A stretch of DNA of 26,716 nt from QHBQ01 sp038230695 (GCA_038230695.1 JBBRMT010000032.1:1-26716), one strand, 5' to 3'; positions 8,901 through 17,865 are shown, counted from the first letter of the stretch. The notes: generated from the sequence alone by a model not told the origin. Program-made: numbers and translations.

Positions 8901-11900
8901 ATGTACAGCACCAATGGCGACTTGCTTGGTTGGATATCGGTTGACGACCCCGCCGACCGCCAACGCCCTAATCGCAACACCGTCGAGGCGCTGGAGGTGT
9001 TTGCCAACCAGGCGGCAGGCGCGGTGGAGAACGCCCGCCTGATCAACAGCTACCGTCAACGTATCTTTGAGCTTGATGCGCTCAGTAACATCGGGCGCGA
9101 TGTCACCGCCAATCTGGATATTTCTGCTATGTGCGCGGGGGTCTATAGCCAGTTGCAGCGTATTATGCAGGCCGAAGCCTTCTATGTGGCGCTGGTGGTT
9201 GATGATATTCTGGTCAGCCTGGTGGCGATGGATAAAGGCGAAAGCTTTGACCTGCCCTCGGTGCCGCTAAAAGGCTCACTAAGCGAACGGGTAATCAAGC
9301 AGGGCCAGGCAGTAATGATCAACTACGCGCTTGACGCGACTGGCAATGTGCCACAGAAGGGGCCGGGTTTGCTCATAGCCAGCGGCGAGCCGCCGCATGG
9401 ATGGCTGGGCGTGCCGTTGCGTATTGGTGAGAATATCATCGGGATGCTATCGGTGCAGCACTATGGCACTGAGCCATATGGCAAGCGCGAGGAACAGTTG
9501 CTGACCACGATCGCCAACCAGCTTGCTCCTGCGGTGCAGAACGCCCGTCTGTTCGAGCGCAACCAGGAGCGCGTTGGCGAATTGGCGATGCTCAACGAGG
9601 TGGGCAGCAGTATGTCGGCTCTCCGCGAGGGGCATGGCCTCTACGAGCAAGCGTACAGCAGCGCGATCAAGCTGTTGGGAGCGCGTTCTTTCACCATCGC
9701 GCTACAGGGTTCGGATAATAATCTGGATGTGGTTTTCCACCGCAGCAGCGATAGCGATACTACCTTGAGCGGCGAAACGCCGCTGACCGGCAGTCTGACC
9801 GGGGTGGTGATCAATACCCGCCGTCCGTTGTTGATCGGCAACCTGGCCGACCCCGACCAATGGCCGCTACACGCCACACCCACTCTGATTGAGGGTGGGG
9901 CCGAAGCGGGCAACCTGTCGTGGCTGGGGGTGCCGCTATTGGCGGGCGACCAGGTACTGGGCGCGTTGGTGGTACAGGATGTCAAGCCGCGGGCTTTCAG
10001 CAATGAGCAGGCAACCCTGTTCACCCTGTTTGCCAATCAGTTCGCCACCGCCCTATCCAACGCCGACCTGTTCGAGCGCAACCAGCGCCGCATCAACGAA
10101 CTGGCCGCCCTGACCGAACTGGGCCGTGAGCTTACCGCCAGCCACAATATCGAGGAGATTAGCCGCATCGCCCAAACCCGCCTGCAGCAGCTTATCCCCC
10201 TCGACGTTTTCCTGCTGGGTTTCTACGAGCCAGGCTCCAAAAATGAACTGCATATCCCATACCTGTACAACGAAGGGCAGGAGGTATTCGACATTAGCGC
10301 GGAACTGGGTAACGGCCCCGGCGCATGGGTGATTGATCACCACGAGCCGCTGCTAATTAGCGATGTGCTAGACCCTCGTGAAGCGCCGGAAGGGGCCGAT
10401 GAACTGACCATTATCGAAGGCGAAGGGCTGATCCACGGTTGGATGGGCGCACCGCTGCTGGCTGGCGATCGGGCGGTTGGCCTCGTCTCAGTGCAATACG
10501 ATGGGCGCAACGTTTATACCAACGACCACCTGCAGTTGCTGACCACCGTCGCCAATCAGCTTGCCATCGCCTTGCAGAACGCGCAGTCGTTCGCCCATAA
10601 CCAGCAGCGTATCGGCGAACTGGCCCTGATCAACGAAGCCGCCCGCGACATAACCGCCAACCTCGACATTAACCAGATTTGCGAACTGCTCTACCAGCGC
10701 AGTCAGCAGTTGTTTGCCAACGACTCGCTGATGCTGGGATTCTTTGATGCTGAGAAGCAGATTATAGATGTGATCTTCTACCGTGAGCGGGTTAATGAGG
10801 GCGGGCGTGAAGATGTGCCTCCCATCGCCTACGGTAAAGGACTTAGCTCGCGGGTAATTGCTCAACGTAGCCCGGTGCTGATTAAAGACCTGGATGACCC
10901 TAACGAAGCCCAGTTTGATCGGCGAACCAGCCTGGTGGGTAGCCATAATGAGTTGCTTACCCGCTCATGGTTGGGTGTGCCGCTACTGCGTGGCGATGAA
11001 GTTATTGGGGTGCTAAATATCCAAAGCTACAAGCCAGCAGCATTTAGCGAGGAACAAATCCCCTTGCTCGGCACACTGGCAGGGCAGGCGGTGGTCGCTT
11101 TGCAGAACGCACAACTGTTCCAGCGCAACACCCAGCGCATCGGCGAACTGGCAACCATTAGTGAACTGGGCCGCGAACTTACCGCCCAGCGCGATGTGGC
11201 CCAAATAGGTCGCACCATCTATGACCGCATCAAGAACTCGATGCCGCTCGACTCCTACTTCCTGATGCTCTATGACGACGAAAATAACACTGGCTTCTGT
11301 CCCATCTTCGTGGATGAGGGCAAAGTTGGGCAGGACGACAAGCCGATGCCGCTGGGTAACACTCTTAGCAGCTATGTGATAAGCGAACGTCAGTCGCTGA
11401 TGGTCGGCGATATGCATAACCCCGCCGACTTGCCCGCAGGTAAGGAAGCCATTCACTATGGGCAGCCAATTGATTGCCACTCCTGGATGGGCGTACCGCT
11501 GGAGGTAGGAGAGCGAATTATCGGCGTGCTGTCGGCGCAGAGCATCAAAACCTACGCTTATACCGAGAATGAGCTACGCTTCCTAAGTACGGTGGCAAAC
11601 CAGGCCAGCGTGGCAATCGAAAATGCTCGCCTCTTCCAGCGTAACACCCAGCGCATCAGCGAACTAGCTGCCCTCAGCGAACTGGGCCGCGAACTTACTG
11701 CCCAACTCGATGCCACCGCCATCGGTCGCACCATCTATGATAACATCAAGGAATCCTTCCCGCTCGACTCCTACTTCATGATGCTCTACGATGAGCGCCA
11801 CAATACCGCCACCTGTCCGATAAGCGTGGATGATGGTGAGTTCACCAACTATGACCAGCCAGTGGCGCTTGGCGACTCGTTGAGCAGCTATGTTATCCAG

Positions 11901-14900
11901 CAACGTAAGCCGCTGATGATTGCTGATATGCGCGATCCCGCGCTACTGCCCGAAGGCAAAGCGCCGCTGACGCTGGGCAAGGAGCTTCCTACCCGCTCAT
12001 CGTTGGCAGTGCCGATGATGATCGGCGGACGTGTGCTGGGCGTGATTTCGGTGCAAAGTTACGCCGTCAATGCCTACAGCGACAACGAACTGCAGTTCCT
12101 CAGCACGGTGGCTAGCCAGGCCAGTGTGGCAATCGAAAACGCCAACCTGTTCGAGCAGTACAAACAGCGTATCAACGAACTGAACTCGCTGAACGAACTA
12201 ACCCGTTCGGTTACGGCCAGTATGCACGTGGATGCAGTAGCAGTCAGCGTCTACGAACACATTAAAAAGTTTGTGGACCTCGATGTATTCATGCTGGCGT
12301 TGTATGATGATGAACATAACCTCATTTCGTGGCCCTTCGCGGTAGAGGGCGGCGAACGTATGACTGATACCCCACAGCAACCCCTCGGCATAGGCTTGAG
12401 TTCGTTGGTGATCGAGAGCCAGAAGCCGTTGATTGTGCCAGACTCGCTCGACCCCAACAGTATGCCGCCGGGGGCGATGCCGATCCGCTTTGGCAGCGAA
12501 CGCCATGTGCGCTCATGGTCGGGCGCACCGATGATGGTGGGGCGGCAGGTAATCGGGGTTATATCGGTGCAATCATACGAACCAGATAAGTACGATCAGG
12601 ACACCCTTCGCCCGCTACTCAGTGTTGCTAACCAGGCCGCCATTGCTATCCAGAATGCCAAGCTGTTTGAGGAGCGCGAACGTAAGATTGCAGAACTGGC
12701 AACCATCAACCAGATGGCTAAGGAGATCAGCTCGTCGCTGCAACTCGACGAACTACTGCAATTGATCTATAACCAGGTAACCCAGGTAATGAGTACGCGC
12801 AACTTCCTAATCACCATCTACGATGAACGGCGGCAGGAGATCCAGTACCGCTTCATGCGCGAACATGGCCGATCGGTAACTCGACCGGCACGCAAGCTCG
12901 GCCCCGGCTTTATCAGCCAGATTGTAGATAGCCGCCAGCCGCTGCTGATCAACTACGATAGCGGGCGCTATGCCGCCGAACGCGGCTGGGAACACGTTGG
13001 TGAGCCCTCGCGTAGCTGGCTGGGCGTGCCAATGGTCTCCGGCGATCAGGTGCTGGGCGTAATCGTGGTGCAGAGCTATGAGACTGAGGGCGCTTACGAT
13101 ATGGACGACCAATCGCTGCTCAGTACCATCGCTAGCCAGGCGGCAGTGGCAATTGAGAAGGCTACGCTGTTCGAGGAAACCCAGAACCGTGTGCTGCAGC
13201 TCGATACCCTGAACGAGATTGGCCGCATCCTCGGTGCAGTGCTGGACGAGGAGACGGTGTTCCAGAAGATCTTCGAGCATACCACCCGCTTCTTCGACGA
13301 CCTATCCAGTTTCTATATCGGCCTTTATCAGCGCGAACAGGGGATAATAACCTTCCCGTTTGCAGTAGAGGACGAGCAACGTATTGACATGGCCGCATCA
13401 CCGCTGGGCGAAGGGTTGACCAGCTACGTGATCGCCAACCGCCGCGCCCTATTGATTGACGATCTAGAGATGATGGCCCGCGAGTATGAGGGCTATCGGT
13501 CCACGCCCGACGGCAAGACAACGGGTGAACGCTCGTGGATGGGTGTTCCGCTATTCCTCGGCGGTGAAGTCATCGGCCTGATTTCGATGCAGAGTCGCAA
13601 GCCCAATGCCTATCGCCAGGACGATCTGCAATTCCTCGCCACCCTGGCCAATCAGGCGGCGGTGGCGATCAAGAACGCCAAGCTGTTCGACGAAATCCGC
13701 GAGTTCAACGCCACCCTGAACCGCACCGTGGCGGAACGCACCGAGGCGTTGGGCCGCGCCAACCAGGAGCTACGCACCGAAAAAGAGCGCATCAGCCAAC
13801 TGTATGACATTACCCACCAGCTAACCACCAGCCTCGATTTGGAAGACATCCTCAATCGCGGCTTGCAACTGGTGGCAAACGCCATCGGCGTAGAGAGCGG
13901 CTCGATCATGACGATAGACCCGATCACCAATGGCCTCGTCTACCGCGCCTCGCTGGGGCATGGCCGCAGTAACCGCATTGGCTCGCGAATGCCATGGAAG
14001 CCGGGAGAGGGCGCGGTGGGTTGGGCGGTTGCCAACCGCACCCCGCTGCTGATTACCGACACTAGCGATGATGCCCGCTGGGTTAAAGATAGTGAACTGG
14101 GGCAGGAGGTGGGCAGCCTTATCAGTGTGCCTTTGATGAGCGGTAGCGACGTATTCGGCGTTCTCAGCCTGATCAGCCCCCAACGCAATTACTTCAACGA
14201 GAGCCACCTGCGCCTGGTCAGCACTGTGGCGAACGAGATGGCGGTGTTTACCCACAACGCTGAATTGTACAGCTATATCAGTGAGCAGGCCGAGGCGCTA
14301 GCCAGCAGCCTGATTGTGCAGGAGCAGGAGGCCAGCCGCAGCCGCGCCATCCTTGAAAGTATTGCCGATGGCGTGCTGGTATTCGACGGTGAAAACCGCA
14401 TCACCCTGGTCAACCCCGCTGCTGAAATTATCCTCGGCGTGGCGGGCGAGATGCTGATGAACCGCCATGTCCCCTACGGCCTGCGTAACCTCGAACTGGG
14501 GCCGGAGCTGCTCGACCTGGTGCAGAGCGTGATAAACGCGGCTGGCGAAGGTACCCGCGGCGCACTCAGTCTCAGCCGCCGCCGCTTTAGTATGAACAGC
14601 CGCGTTATCAGCGTCAACCTGTCGCCCGTTTCCACCAGCAAGCACGAGACGCTCGGCCTGGTGGCCGTACTGCGCGACATAACCCGTGAGGTGGAAATCG
14701 AACGCGAGAAGTCCGACTTTGTATCCACTGTGTCGCACGAACTACGTACCCCCATGACCGTGATCAAGGGTCATACCGACTTGCTGCTGGCAGGCGCAGT
14801 GGGGGCGATTAGCCCGATGCAGGGCAGCTTCTTGCAAGCGGTCAAGCGTAATACTGATCGGATGAACACCCTGGTCAGCGACCTGCTCACCGTCTCCCGC

Positions 14901-16217
14901 ATCGAAACCGGACGGATGGCGATTTCGATGCAGCCCAACTACTACGATGCCAGTGAACTGGTTGATAGCGTAGTGCAGACCCTACGCAGCCTGGCCGAAG
15001 CTAAGAATCAGCAGCTAATCTTCAACGTGGACGGCGAATTGCCAGAGGTGTTGATTGACCGTGACCGCACCATCCAGGTGCTAACCAACCTGATCAGCAA
15101 TTCGATCAAGTACACGCCGAGCGATGGCCGCATCGAGGTCAAAGTCGCCTGCGCCGAAGATGGCGAAGCCGTGCAGGTGGATGTAACGGACAGCGGTATC
15201 GGTATCGCGGAGAAAGATCAGGAGAAGCTGTTCCAGCCTTTCTATCGCAGCGACAACGCCGAGGCGAAGATGCAGGAAGGCACCGGCCTGGGTCTGGTTA
15301 TCGCCAAGAGCCTGGTGGAGCTACAGGGCGGCAGGTTGTGGCTAAAAAGCAAGCTGGGCGAAGGCACCACCTTCAGCTTCACTATGCCTGCCTACAAAGA
15401 GCAGGCGGACACCGCGATGCAGGTCGGCGACGATGGACAACGGGGCAAAGCACGCATCATGGTGGTAGACGATGACCCGCAGGTAGCGAATGGCCTGGCC
15501 GCCGCGCTTGAGCGTGAAGGCTACGAAACCCTGGTTGCTTATAGTGGGCGCAAGGCGGTTGAACTTGCCAGCCAGCAGCGGCTCGACCTCATTACTATGG
15601 ACATTGTGATGCCGGAGATGGACGGCTTCGAGACGATGAAGGCGCTCAGTGACGACCCCAACTCTGCTGGTGTGCCAATCCTGATCGTGTCGCTAATCGC
15701 GGAAAGCGAACAGGGCTTCGCCCTCGGCGCAGTGGGCTACCTGACCAAACCCGCCAGCCATGCCACGCTAATTAGCAGCGTTGAGCAAGCCCTGGCAACC
15801 CACACCGCCCGCCATGATGGCCCCGCCCGTATCCTTATCATTGATGATGAACACGATATTGTCAGCGGTCTGGAAGCAGCGTTGCGCGAAGAAGGATTTA
15901 GCGTCTATGCCGCCTTCAGCGGCGAGGAGGGTCTCAGTCTTGTCGGCGAGTACCATCCCGACATTATCCTGCTCGACATGAAGATGCCAGGGATGAGTGG
16001 CGCGGATGTGTTGACCACCCTCAAGCACACACCCGCTACTCGCACCATCCCGGTTATAATCCTCACCGCCAGCGAGTCGCGCATGGATGAGGCAAGGGTG
16101 CGGGTTATCGGCCTGGGAGCGCATGAGCTACTCACCAAGCCGTTCTCGATTAGCGAAATCGTCAACGAAATCAAGAAGGCGCTACCTGGCGAGGACAAGG
16201 ACGAGCTTGATGACTAA
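5973..16217 (+). CDS. Giant hybrid histidine kinase: 15 GAF, PAS, HisKA, HATPase, two REC
   Basis: A 3414-residue protein with no membrane segment, so a cytoplasmic sensor kinase. Residues 1-115 are low complexity. GAF domains begin near 120, 330, 500, 670, 844, 1030, 1200, 1373, 1546, 1722, 1893, 2066, 2238, 2405 and 2610; most repeat a linker of the form R-I-x-E-L-x-x-L-x-E-L/I-G and a WLGVPL...VIGVLSVQSY core. A coiled coil (2579-2610) precedes the last GAF. A PAS domain (about 2785-2905) leads to HisKA with phospho-acceptor H2922 (SHELRTP), then HATPase with N-box N3043, G1 DSGIGI and G2 GTGLGL. REC1 has D3210 and REC2 D3335. AGGAG at 5961-5965 supports the start. The last bases overlap the next REC gene. 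Kinase chemistry looks intact; the GAF ligands are unknown. Confidence 0.95.
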   Translation: MATEAKANKRQRISASDDGAASAEVTVSNGHTAAAEEGSAPPPAPTRSKPRKASPRSAEANSHDAVPSNEGYENGHAPAQLNGEQENGQAALTSKDEHKNGHHPPTPISSWPSRPSPLFTARFGPLSDLLIRIGPELAQIADSEAISTRAASLFAETLGIPIALWRLQPAIVRRDPTLAERVDPRHLILVASNNLDSDYRHLITTFVAAESSANILGEDSVAIRQKAAAISPTFATWVKREPTLITDIRQLSHSGIPELDQAMQQLIASGVRTVYSFPLLSGKRLIGVIDLYYQEERQFLPGEEAWLQMATTQVANSFEYAEFQEETGRKTAEALLLREVSQMINRSLDLDETLDVIMLAVRRLVPYDAAEISLLDNRSSELQVRGIQGASGERQSIRHSYKLGEGYTGWIARERQPLVVADVREAEIKPYRTEIGPGKPWLSFLGLPVMQGDNLLGTLELVSTRPNAFTPDDVRLLGNIAEQSATAIDNARLHEETSQRNKELALLQEVSASLNASLDLKATLRAILLSVGRIINYKLGEVTLFDSFRNLLVSQFTTGLGTTNEFTDEYPLDELTYSGWLGRNLRPILINNAAERDHYGIISNSFVRSYVGVPMMISGRLIGTIEISTDEDNAYNENDLNILILVANQAAVAVENARLYESADQRLARRLMELTILQRIGQEMNSTLDVNQIFNMVIGEAVKVTGALMGAILDVDKENAQMHLRAVAGDLSDSNIDLLEQPFSFGQGIIGQAVEIGESLLVSDVDEDPNYIPLSPRIKAEMVVPIRYEEEVVGLIDLSSASVDGFDLEHLHFVESLAAQTATAIGVAQSYDEQVRQGQQLARRASQLSQVLEIGSSLTPERPIDDVLDQVANAIGDTLNYRLVIISLVEGEGEDRFMRRIANAGLPLAVFEEFRTRLTPLHEAEEVLQERFRLGRSYFIPSEKRHELQPIDSLTTIDAENRPVNEWQQEDMLVVPMYSTNGDLLGWISVDDPADRQRPNRNTVEALEVFANQAAGAVENARLINSYRQRIFELDALSNIGRDVTANLDISAMCAGVYSQLQRIMQAEAFYVALVVDDILVSLVAMDKGESFDLPSVPLKGSLSERVIKQGQAVMINYALDATGNVPQKGPGLLIASGEPPHGWLGVPLRIGENIIGMLSVQHYGTEPYGKREEQLLTTIANQLAPAVQNARLFERNQERVGELAMLNEVGSSMSALREGHGLYEQAYSSAIKLLGARSFTIALQGSDNNLDVVFHRSSDSDTTLSGETPLTGSLTGVVINTRRPLLIGNLADPDQWPLHATPTLIEGGAEAGNLSWLGVPLLAGDQVLGALVVQDVKPRAFSNEQATLFTLFANQFATALSNADLFERNQRRINELAALTELGRELTASHNIEEISRIAQTRLQQLIPLDVFLLGFYEPGSKNELHIPYLYNEGQEVFDISAELGNGPGAWVIDHHEPLLISDVLDPREAPEGADELTIIEGEGLIHGWMGAPLLAGDRAVGLVSVQYDGRNVYTNDHLQLLTTVANQLAIALQNAQSFAHNQQRIGELALINEAARDITANLDINQICELLYQRSQQLFANDSLMLGFFDAEKQIIDVIFYRERVNEGGREDVPPIAYGKGLSSRVIAQRSPVLIKDLDDPNEAQFDRRTSLVGSHNELLTRSWLGVPLLRGDEVIGVLNIQSYKPAAFSEEQIPLLGTLAGQAVVALQNAQLFQRNTQRIGELATISELGRELTAQRDVAQIGRTIYDRIKNSMPLDSYFLMLYDDENNTGFCPIFVDEGKVGQDDKPMPLGNTLSSYVISERQSLMVGDMHNPADLPAGKEAIHYGQPIDCHSWMGVPLEVGERIIGVLSAQSIKTYAYTENELRFLSTVANQASVAIENARLFQRNTQRISELAALSELGRELTAQLDATAIGRTIYDNIKESFPLDSYFMMLYDERHNTATCPISVDDGEFTNYDQPVALGDSLSSYVIQQRKPLMIADMRDPALLPEGKAPLTLGKELPTRSSLAVPMMIGGRVLGVISVQSYAVNAYSDNELQFLSTVASQASVAIENANLFEQYKQRINELNSLNELTRSVTASMHVDAVAVSVYEHIKKFVDLDVFMLALYDDEHNLISWPFAVEGGERMTDTPQQPLGIGLSSLVIESQKPLIVPDSLDPNSMPPGAMPIRFGSERHVRSWSGAPMMVGRQVIGVISVQSYEPDKYDQDTLRPLLSVANQAAIAIQNAKLFEERERKIAELATINQMAKEISSSLQLDELLQLIYNQVTQVMSTRNFLITIYDERRQEIQYRFMREHGRSVTRPARKLGPGFISQIVDSRQPLLINYDSGRYAAERGWEHVGEPSRSWLGVPMVSGDQVLGVIVVQSYETEGAYDMDDQSLLSTIASQAAVAIEKATLFEETQNRVLQLDTLNEIGRILGAVLDEETVFQKIFEHTTRFFDDLSSFYIGLYQREQGIITFPFAVEDEQRIDMAASPLGEGLTSYVIANRRALLIDDLEMMAREYEGYRSTPDGKTTGERSWMGVPLFLGGEVIGLISMQSRKPNAYRQDDLQFLATLANQAAVAIKNAKLFDEIREFNATLNRTVAERTEALGRANQELRTEKERISQLYDITHQLTTSLDLEDILNRGLQLVANAIGVESGSIMTIDPITNGLVYRASLGHGRSNRIGSRMPWKPGEGAVGWAVANRTPLLITDTSDDARWVKDSELGQEVGSLISVPLMSGSDVFGVLSLISPQRNYFNESHLRLVSTVANEMAVFTHNAELYSYISEQAEALASSLIVQEQEASRSRAILESIADGVLVFDGENRITLVNPAAEIILGVAGEMLMNRHVPYGLRNLELGPELLDLVQSVINAAGEGTRGALSLSRRRFSMNSRVISVNLSPVSTSKHETLGLVAVLRDITREVEIEREKSDFVSTVSHELRTPMTVIKGHTDLLLAGAVGAISPMQGSFLQAVKRNTDRMNTLVSDLLTVSRIETGRMAISMQPNYYDASELVDSVVQTLRSLAEAKNQQLIFNVDGELPEVLIDRDRTIQVLTNLISNSIKYTPSDGRIEVKVACAEDGEAVQVDVTDSGIGIAEKDQEKLFQPFYRSDNAEAKMQEGTGLGLVIAKSLVELQGGRLWLKSKLGEGTTFSFTMPAYKEQADTAMQVGDDGQRGKARIMVVDDDPQVANGLAAALEREGYETLVAYSGRKAVELASQQRLDLITMDIVMPEMDGFETMKALSDDPNSAGVPILIVSLIAESEQGFALGAVGYLTKPASHATLISSVEQALATHTARHDGPARILIIDDEHDIVSGLEAALREEGFSVYAAFSGEEGLSLVGEYHPDIILLDMKMPGMSGADVLTTLKHTPATRTIPVIILTASESRMDEARVRVIGLGAHELLTKPFSISEIVNEIKKALPGEDKDELDD
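11121..12152 (+). repeat. Tandem 516-bp duplication encoding GAF domains 10 and 11
   Basis: Units 11121-11636 and 11637-12152 have equal length (516 nt, 172 codons) and are visibly similar at the DNA level, for example the shared stretches encoding NTQRI, LGRELTAQ, GRTIYD and PLDSY. Similarity is higher than between other neighbouring GAF units, which suggests a recent duplication or gene conversion. Confidence 0.7.
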
Positions 16218-16587
16218 AGTTCTGGTTGCTGAAGACGAGCCGGATATCAGGATGCTGACCTGCTTCAGCCTCCGCTACGGTGGTTTCGAGGTGGTTGAAG
16301 CGGCGGATGGGCTTGAGGCGGTGCGCCTGGCCGAACGCGAATACCCCGATGCCATCCTGCTTGACGTGCGGATGCCGCGCATGGATGGTTTGACCGCTTG
16401 CAAGGCGATCAAAGCCAACCCCAAGCTGGCGAATATCCCCATCGTTTTCCTCTCCGCGCTGGGACAGGATGCTGAGATTGACAGCGGCAAGGCGGCGGGT
16501 GCAGTAGCCTATATCCTAAAGCCTTATGTGCCGGACGAGCTAATCGCCCAGATGCGTAAGGTTATCGCGGAACATGGCAAGAAGTAA
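16210..16587 (+). CDS. Single-domain response regulator (CheY-like)
   Basis: A 125-residue stand-alone receiver domain. Acidic residues E8 and D9, phospho-acceptor D52 (AILLDVRMPRMDG) and K104 (ILKPY) are in place, so it should accept phosphate. There is no output domain, so it probably works as a phosphate shuttle, sink or protein-binding switch for the large kinase, whose own two REC domains could pass phosphate on. ATG 16210 overlaps the last eight bases of the kinase gene and gives the normal CheY length; an in-frame ATG at 16087 would run deep into the kinase and add a non-homologous extension. Translation is likely coupled to the kinase. Confidence 0.93.
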   Translation: MTKVLVAEDEPDIRMLTCFSLRYGGFEVVEAADGLEAVRLAEREYPDAILLDVRMPRMDGLTACKAIKANPKLANIPIVFLSALGQDAEIDSGKAAGAVAYILKPYVPDELIAQMRKVIAEHGKK

Positions 16588-16604
16588 ATGTTGAGTTATG
16601 AATG

Positions 16605-16633
16605 TTGAATGGTGAATTACAAGCAAGTACAAT
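16605..16633 (+). promoter_or_regulatory. Candidate sigma-70-type promoter for the hydrolase gene
   Basis: TTGAAT (16605-16610), a 17-nt spacer and TACAAT (16628-16633) fit the -35/-10 consensus at 4/6 and 5/6. It lies in the 100-nt gap before the hydrolase and would give a leader of about 50 nt. Motif match only. Confidence 0.4.
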
Positions 16634-16639
16634 CAGCTA

Positions 16640-16667
16640 TTCTACCTTCTACCTTCTACCTTCTACA
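16640..16667 (+). repeat. 7-bp tandem repeat (TTCTACC)
   Basis: Three copies of TTCTACC and a fourth ending in A run head to tail in the leader of the hydrolase gene. Similar short-period patterns occur near 3121-3136 (CCTACAA), 21661-21685 (GTAGAA) and 26087-26106 (AACTTGC, CAACT). Confidence 0.75.
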
Positions 16668-16687
16668 TTCCAGGCAAGGGTGAGAAT

Positions 16688-17479
16688 TTGAGCGCAATCG
16701 TTATAGACAATGGGCTGGTGCATTACGAGGTAATTGGCCGCGGCAAGCCGGTCATCTTCCTGCATGGCTGGATGGGTTCGTGGCGCTATTGGATGGGGAC
16801 GATGGAAGCCATCTCGCGGGGCTATCGCTGCTATGCGCTCGATTTCTGGGGCTTTGGCGACAGCGACAAGAACCACATGAACTGCACCCTTACCGATTAC
16901 CTGGCGCTTGTAGATATGTTTATGGACCGCATGGGCCTGCTCGATGCGCCGGTGGTCGGTCACTCTATGGGTGGCACCATCGCTTTGCGTCTGGCCCTGG
17001 AGTATCCCCATCGGGTCAACCGCCTGGCGATCGTAGGTTCGCCGATTGTGGGCAAGTCGGTGACAAGCCTGTTTCGCATGGCGGCCAACAACACTCTCAG
17101 CAAGCTGTTCTGGAAGCCGGGGGTAATATCCTCGGTGAACAAGCCATTGCTGCAACGCTGGATTGCCACTAACTGGCAGGTTTGGTACCGCGAGATCCTC
17201 GAAGATATGATGAAGGTCACACCGGTTGCCAGCCAGCAGAGCATGGATAGCCTGATCCACACCGACCTGAGCGGCGAATTGCGTAATGTACACGTGCCAG
17301 TGCTGGCGATGCACGGCGAGGATGATGAGGTAGTCAACCCCAACCAGCTAAAATACTTCCAAAACGGCGCTGGTCCCCAGTTCGCCCGCGCAATCTCTTT
17401 CCCCAAATCGCGCCACTTCCCCATGCTCGATAGCCCCGCCGAGTTCAACCGCCTGCTGTTGGAATGGCTGAATGAGTGA
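16688..17479 (+). CDS. Alpha/beta hydrolase fold protein
   Basis: A 263-residue hydrolase. The fold markers are an oxyanion-hole HGWMGS segment after strand 3, the nucleophile elbow G91-H92-S93-M94-G95, the acid around D212-D213 (GEDDEVV) and the catalytic H243 (SRHFPML). Length fits the family; no signal peptide or membrane segment is seen, so it should be cytoplasmic. The start is TTG at 16688, chosen because AAGGG (16676-16680) lies seven bases upstream and the protein begins like its relatives; there is no better ATG. It lies 100 nt after the response regulator and may have its own promoter. Esterase, lactonase and related activities are all possible; substrate is unknown. Confidence 0.88.
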   Translation: MSAIVIDNGLVHYEVIGRGKPVIFLHGWMGSWRYWMGTMEAISRGYRCYALDFWGFGDSDKNHMNCTLTDYLALVDMFMDRMGLLDAPVVGHSMGGTIALRLALEYPHRVNRLAIVGSPIVGKSVTSLFRMAANNTLSKLFWKPGVISSVNKPLLQRWIATNWQVWYREILEDMMKVTPVASQQSMDSLIHTDLSGELRNVHVPVLAMHGEDDEVVNPNQLKYFQNGAGPQFARAISFPKSRHFPMLDSPAEFNRLLLEWLNE

Positions 17480-17505
17480 TGCGGATGGCATAAACGGCTG
17501 AGGTA

Positions 17506-17514
17506 TGTTATACT
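17506..17514 (+). promoter_or_regulatory. Extended -10 promoter for the small gene at 17590
   Basis: TGTTATACT fits TGnTATAAT with one change. It lies about 75 nt before the start codon and no convincing -35 is present. Motif match only. Confidence 0.4.
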
Positions 17515-17589
17515 ATTCTCATCTACAAAATGTCGCAATCGGGCCAATAGTAAAAACCATCTGGCGCAATCAAGAGAGGGGCAGGTAAA

Positions 17590-17865
17590 ATGGCAGGTAT
17601 CGGTATCATGCAGACACACCGTGATAAGACTAGTTGTACCCAGCATCCGGGTTGGGAGGATCTCAGCATCGCTCATGAGGAAATAAAGGAGCCGCTGTTT
17701 CAGTTGATGACCAGGCATGGCGTAACCGTAACCGAAACGCCCGACCCTATGAACCAGCCGCACGATGTTTTCGCAGGCTGCCCAGGGGGGAATACTGGGA
17801 GAGTGATATTTCACGGCCCTGCCGAGCGCGTGGATGAAGCGAAGTCATGGTTGCAAGAGCTCTAA
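17590..17865 (+). CDS. Small protein of unknown function, 91 residues
   Basis: Not recognised. It is a 91-residue soluble protein with three cysteines, one near the N terminus (TSCTQHPG) and a CPGGNTG loop later, and a C-terminal helix (AERVDEAKSWLQEL). The predicted order of strands and helices is compatible with a small alpha/beta domain, but I cannot name the family. The start is supported by GAGGGG at 17575-17580, nine bases upstream, and by a candidate promoter at 17506. It stands alone after the hydrolase and before a decayed region. Codon use matches the neighbours, so I think it is a real gene. Confidence 0.62.
   Translation: MAGIGIMQTHRDKTSCTQHPGWEDLSIAHEEIKEPLFQLMTRHGVTVTETPDPMNQPHDVFAGCPGGNTGRVIFHGPAERVDEAKSWLQEL

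Noticed and set aside
6429..14738. Many 60-150 codon open frames on the minus strand across the kinase gene
   Set aside because: They mirror the codon periodicity of the large kinase and show no domains or ribosome binding sites.
16087..16209. Longer start for the CheY-like protein
   Set aside because: It lies inside the giant kinase in another frame; ATG 16210 gives normal receiver length.
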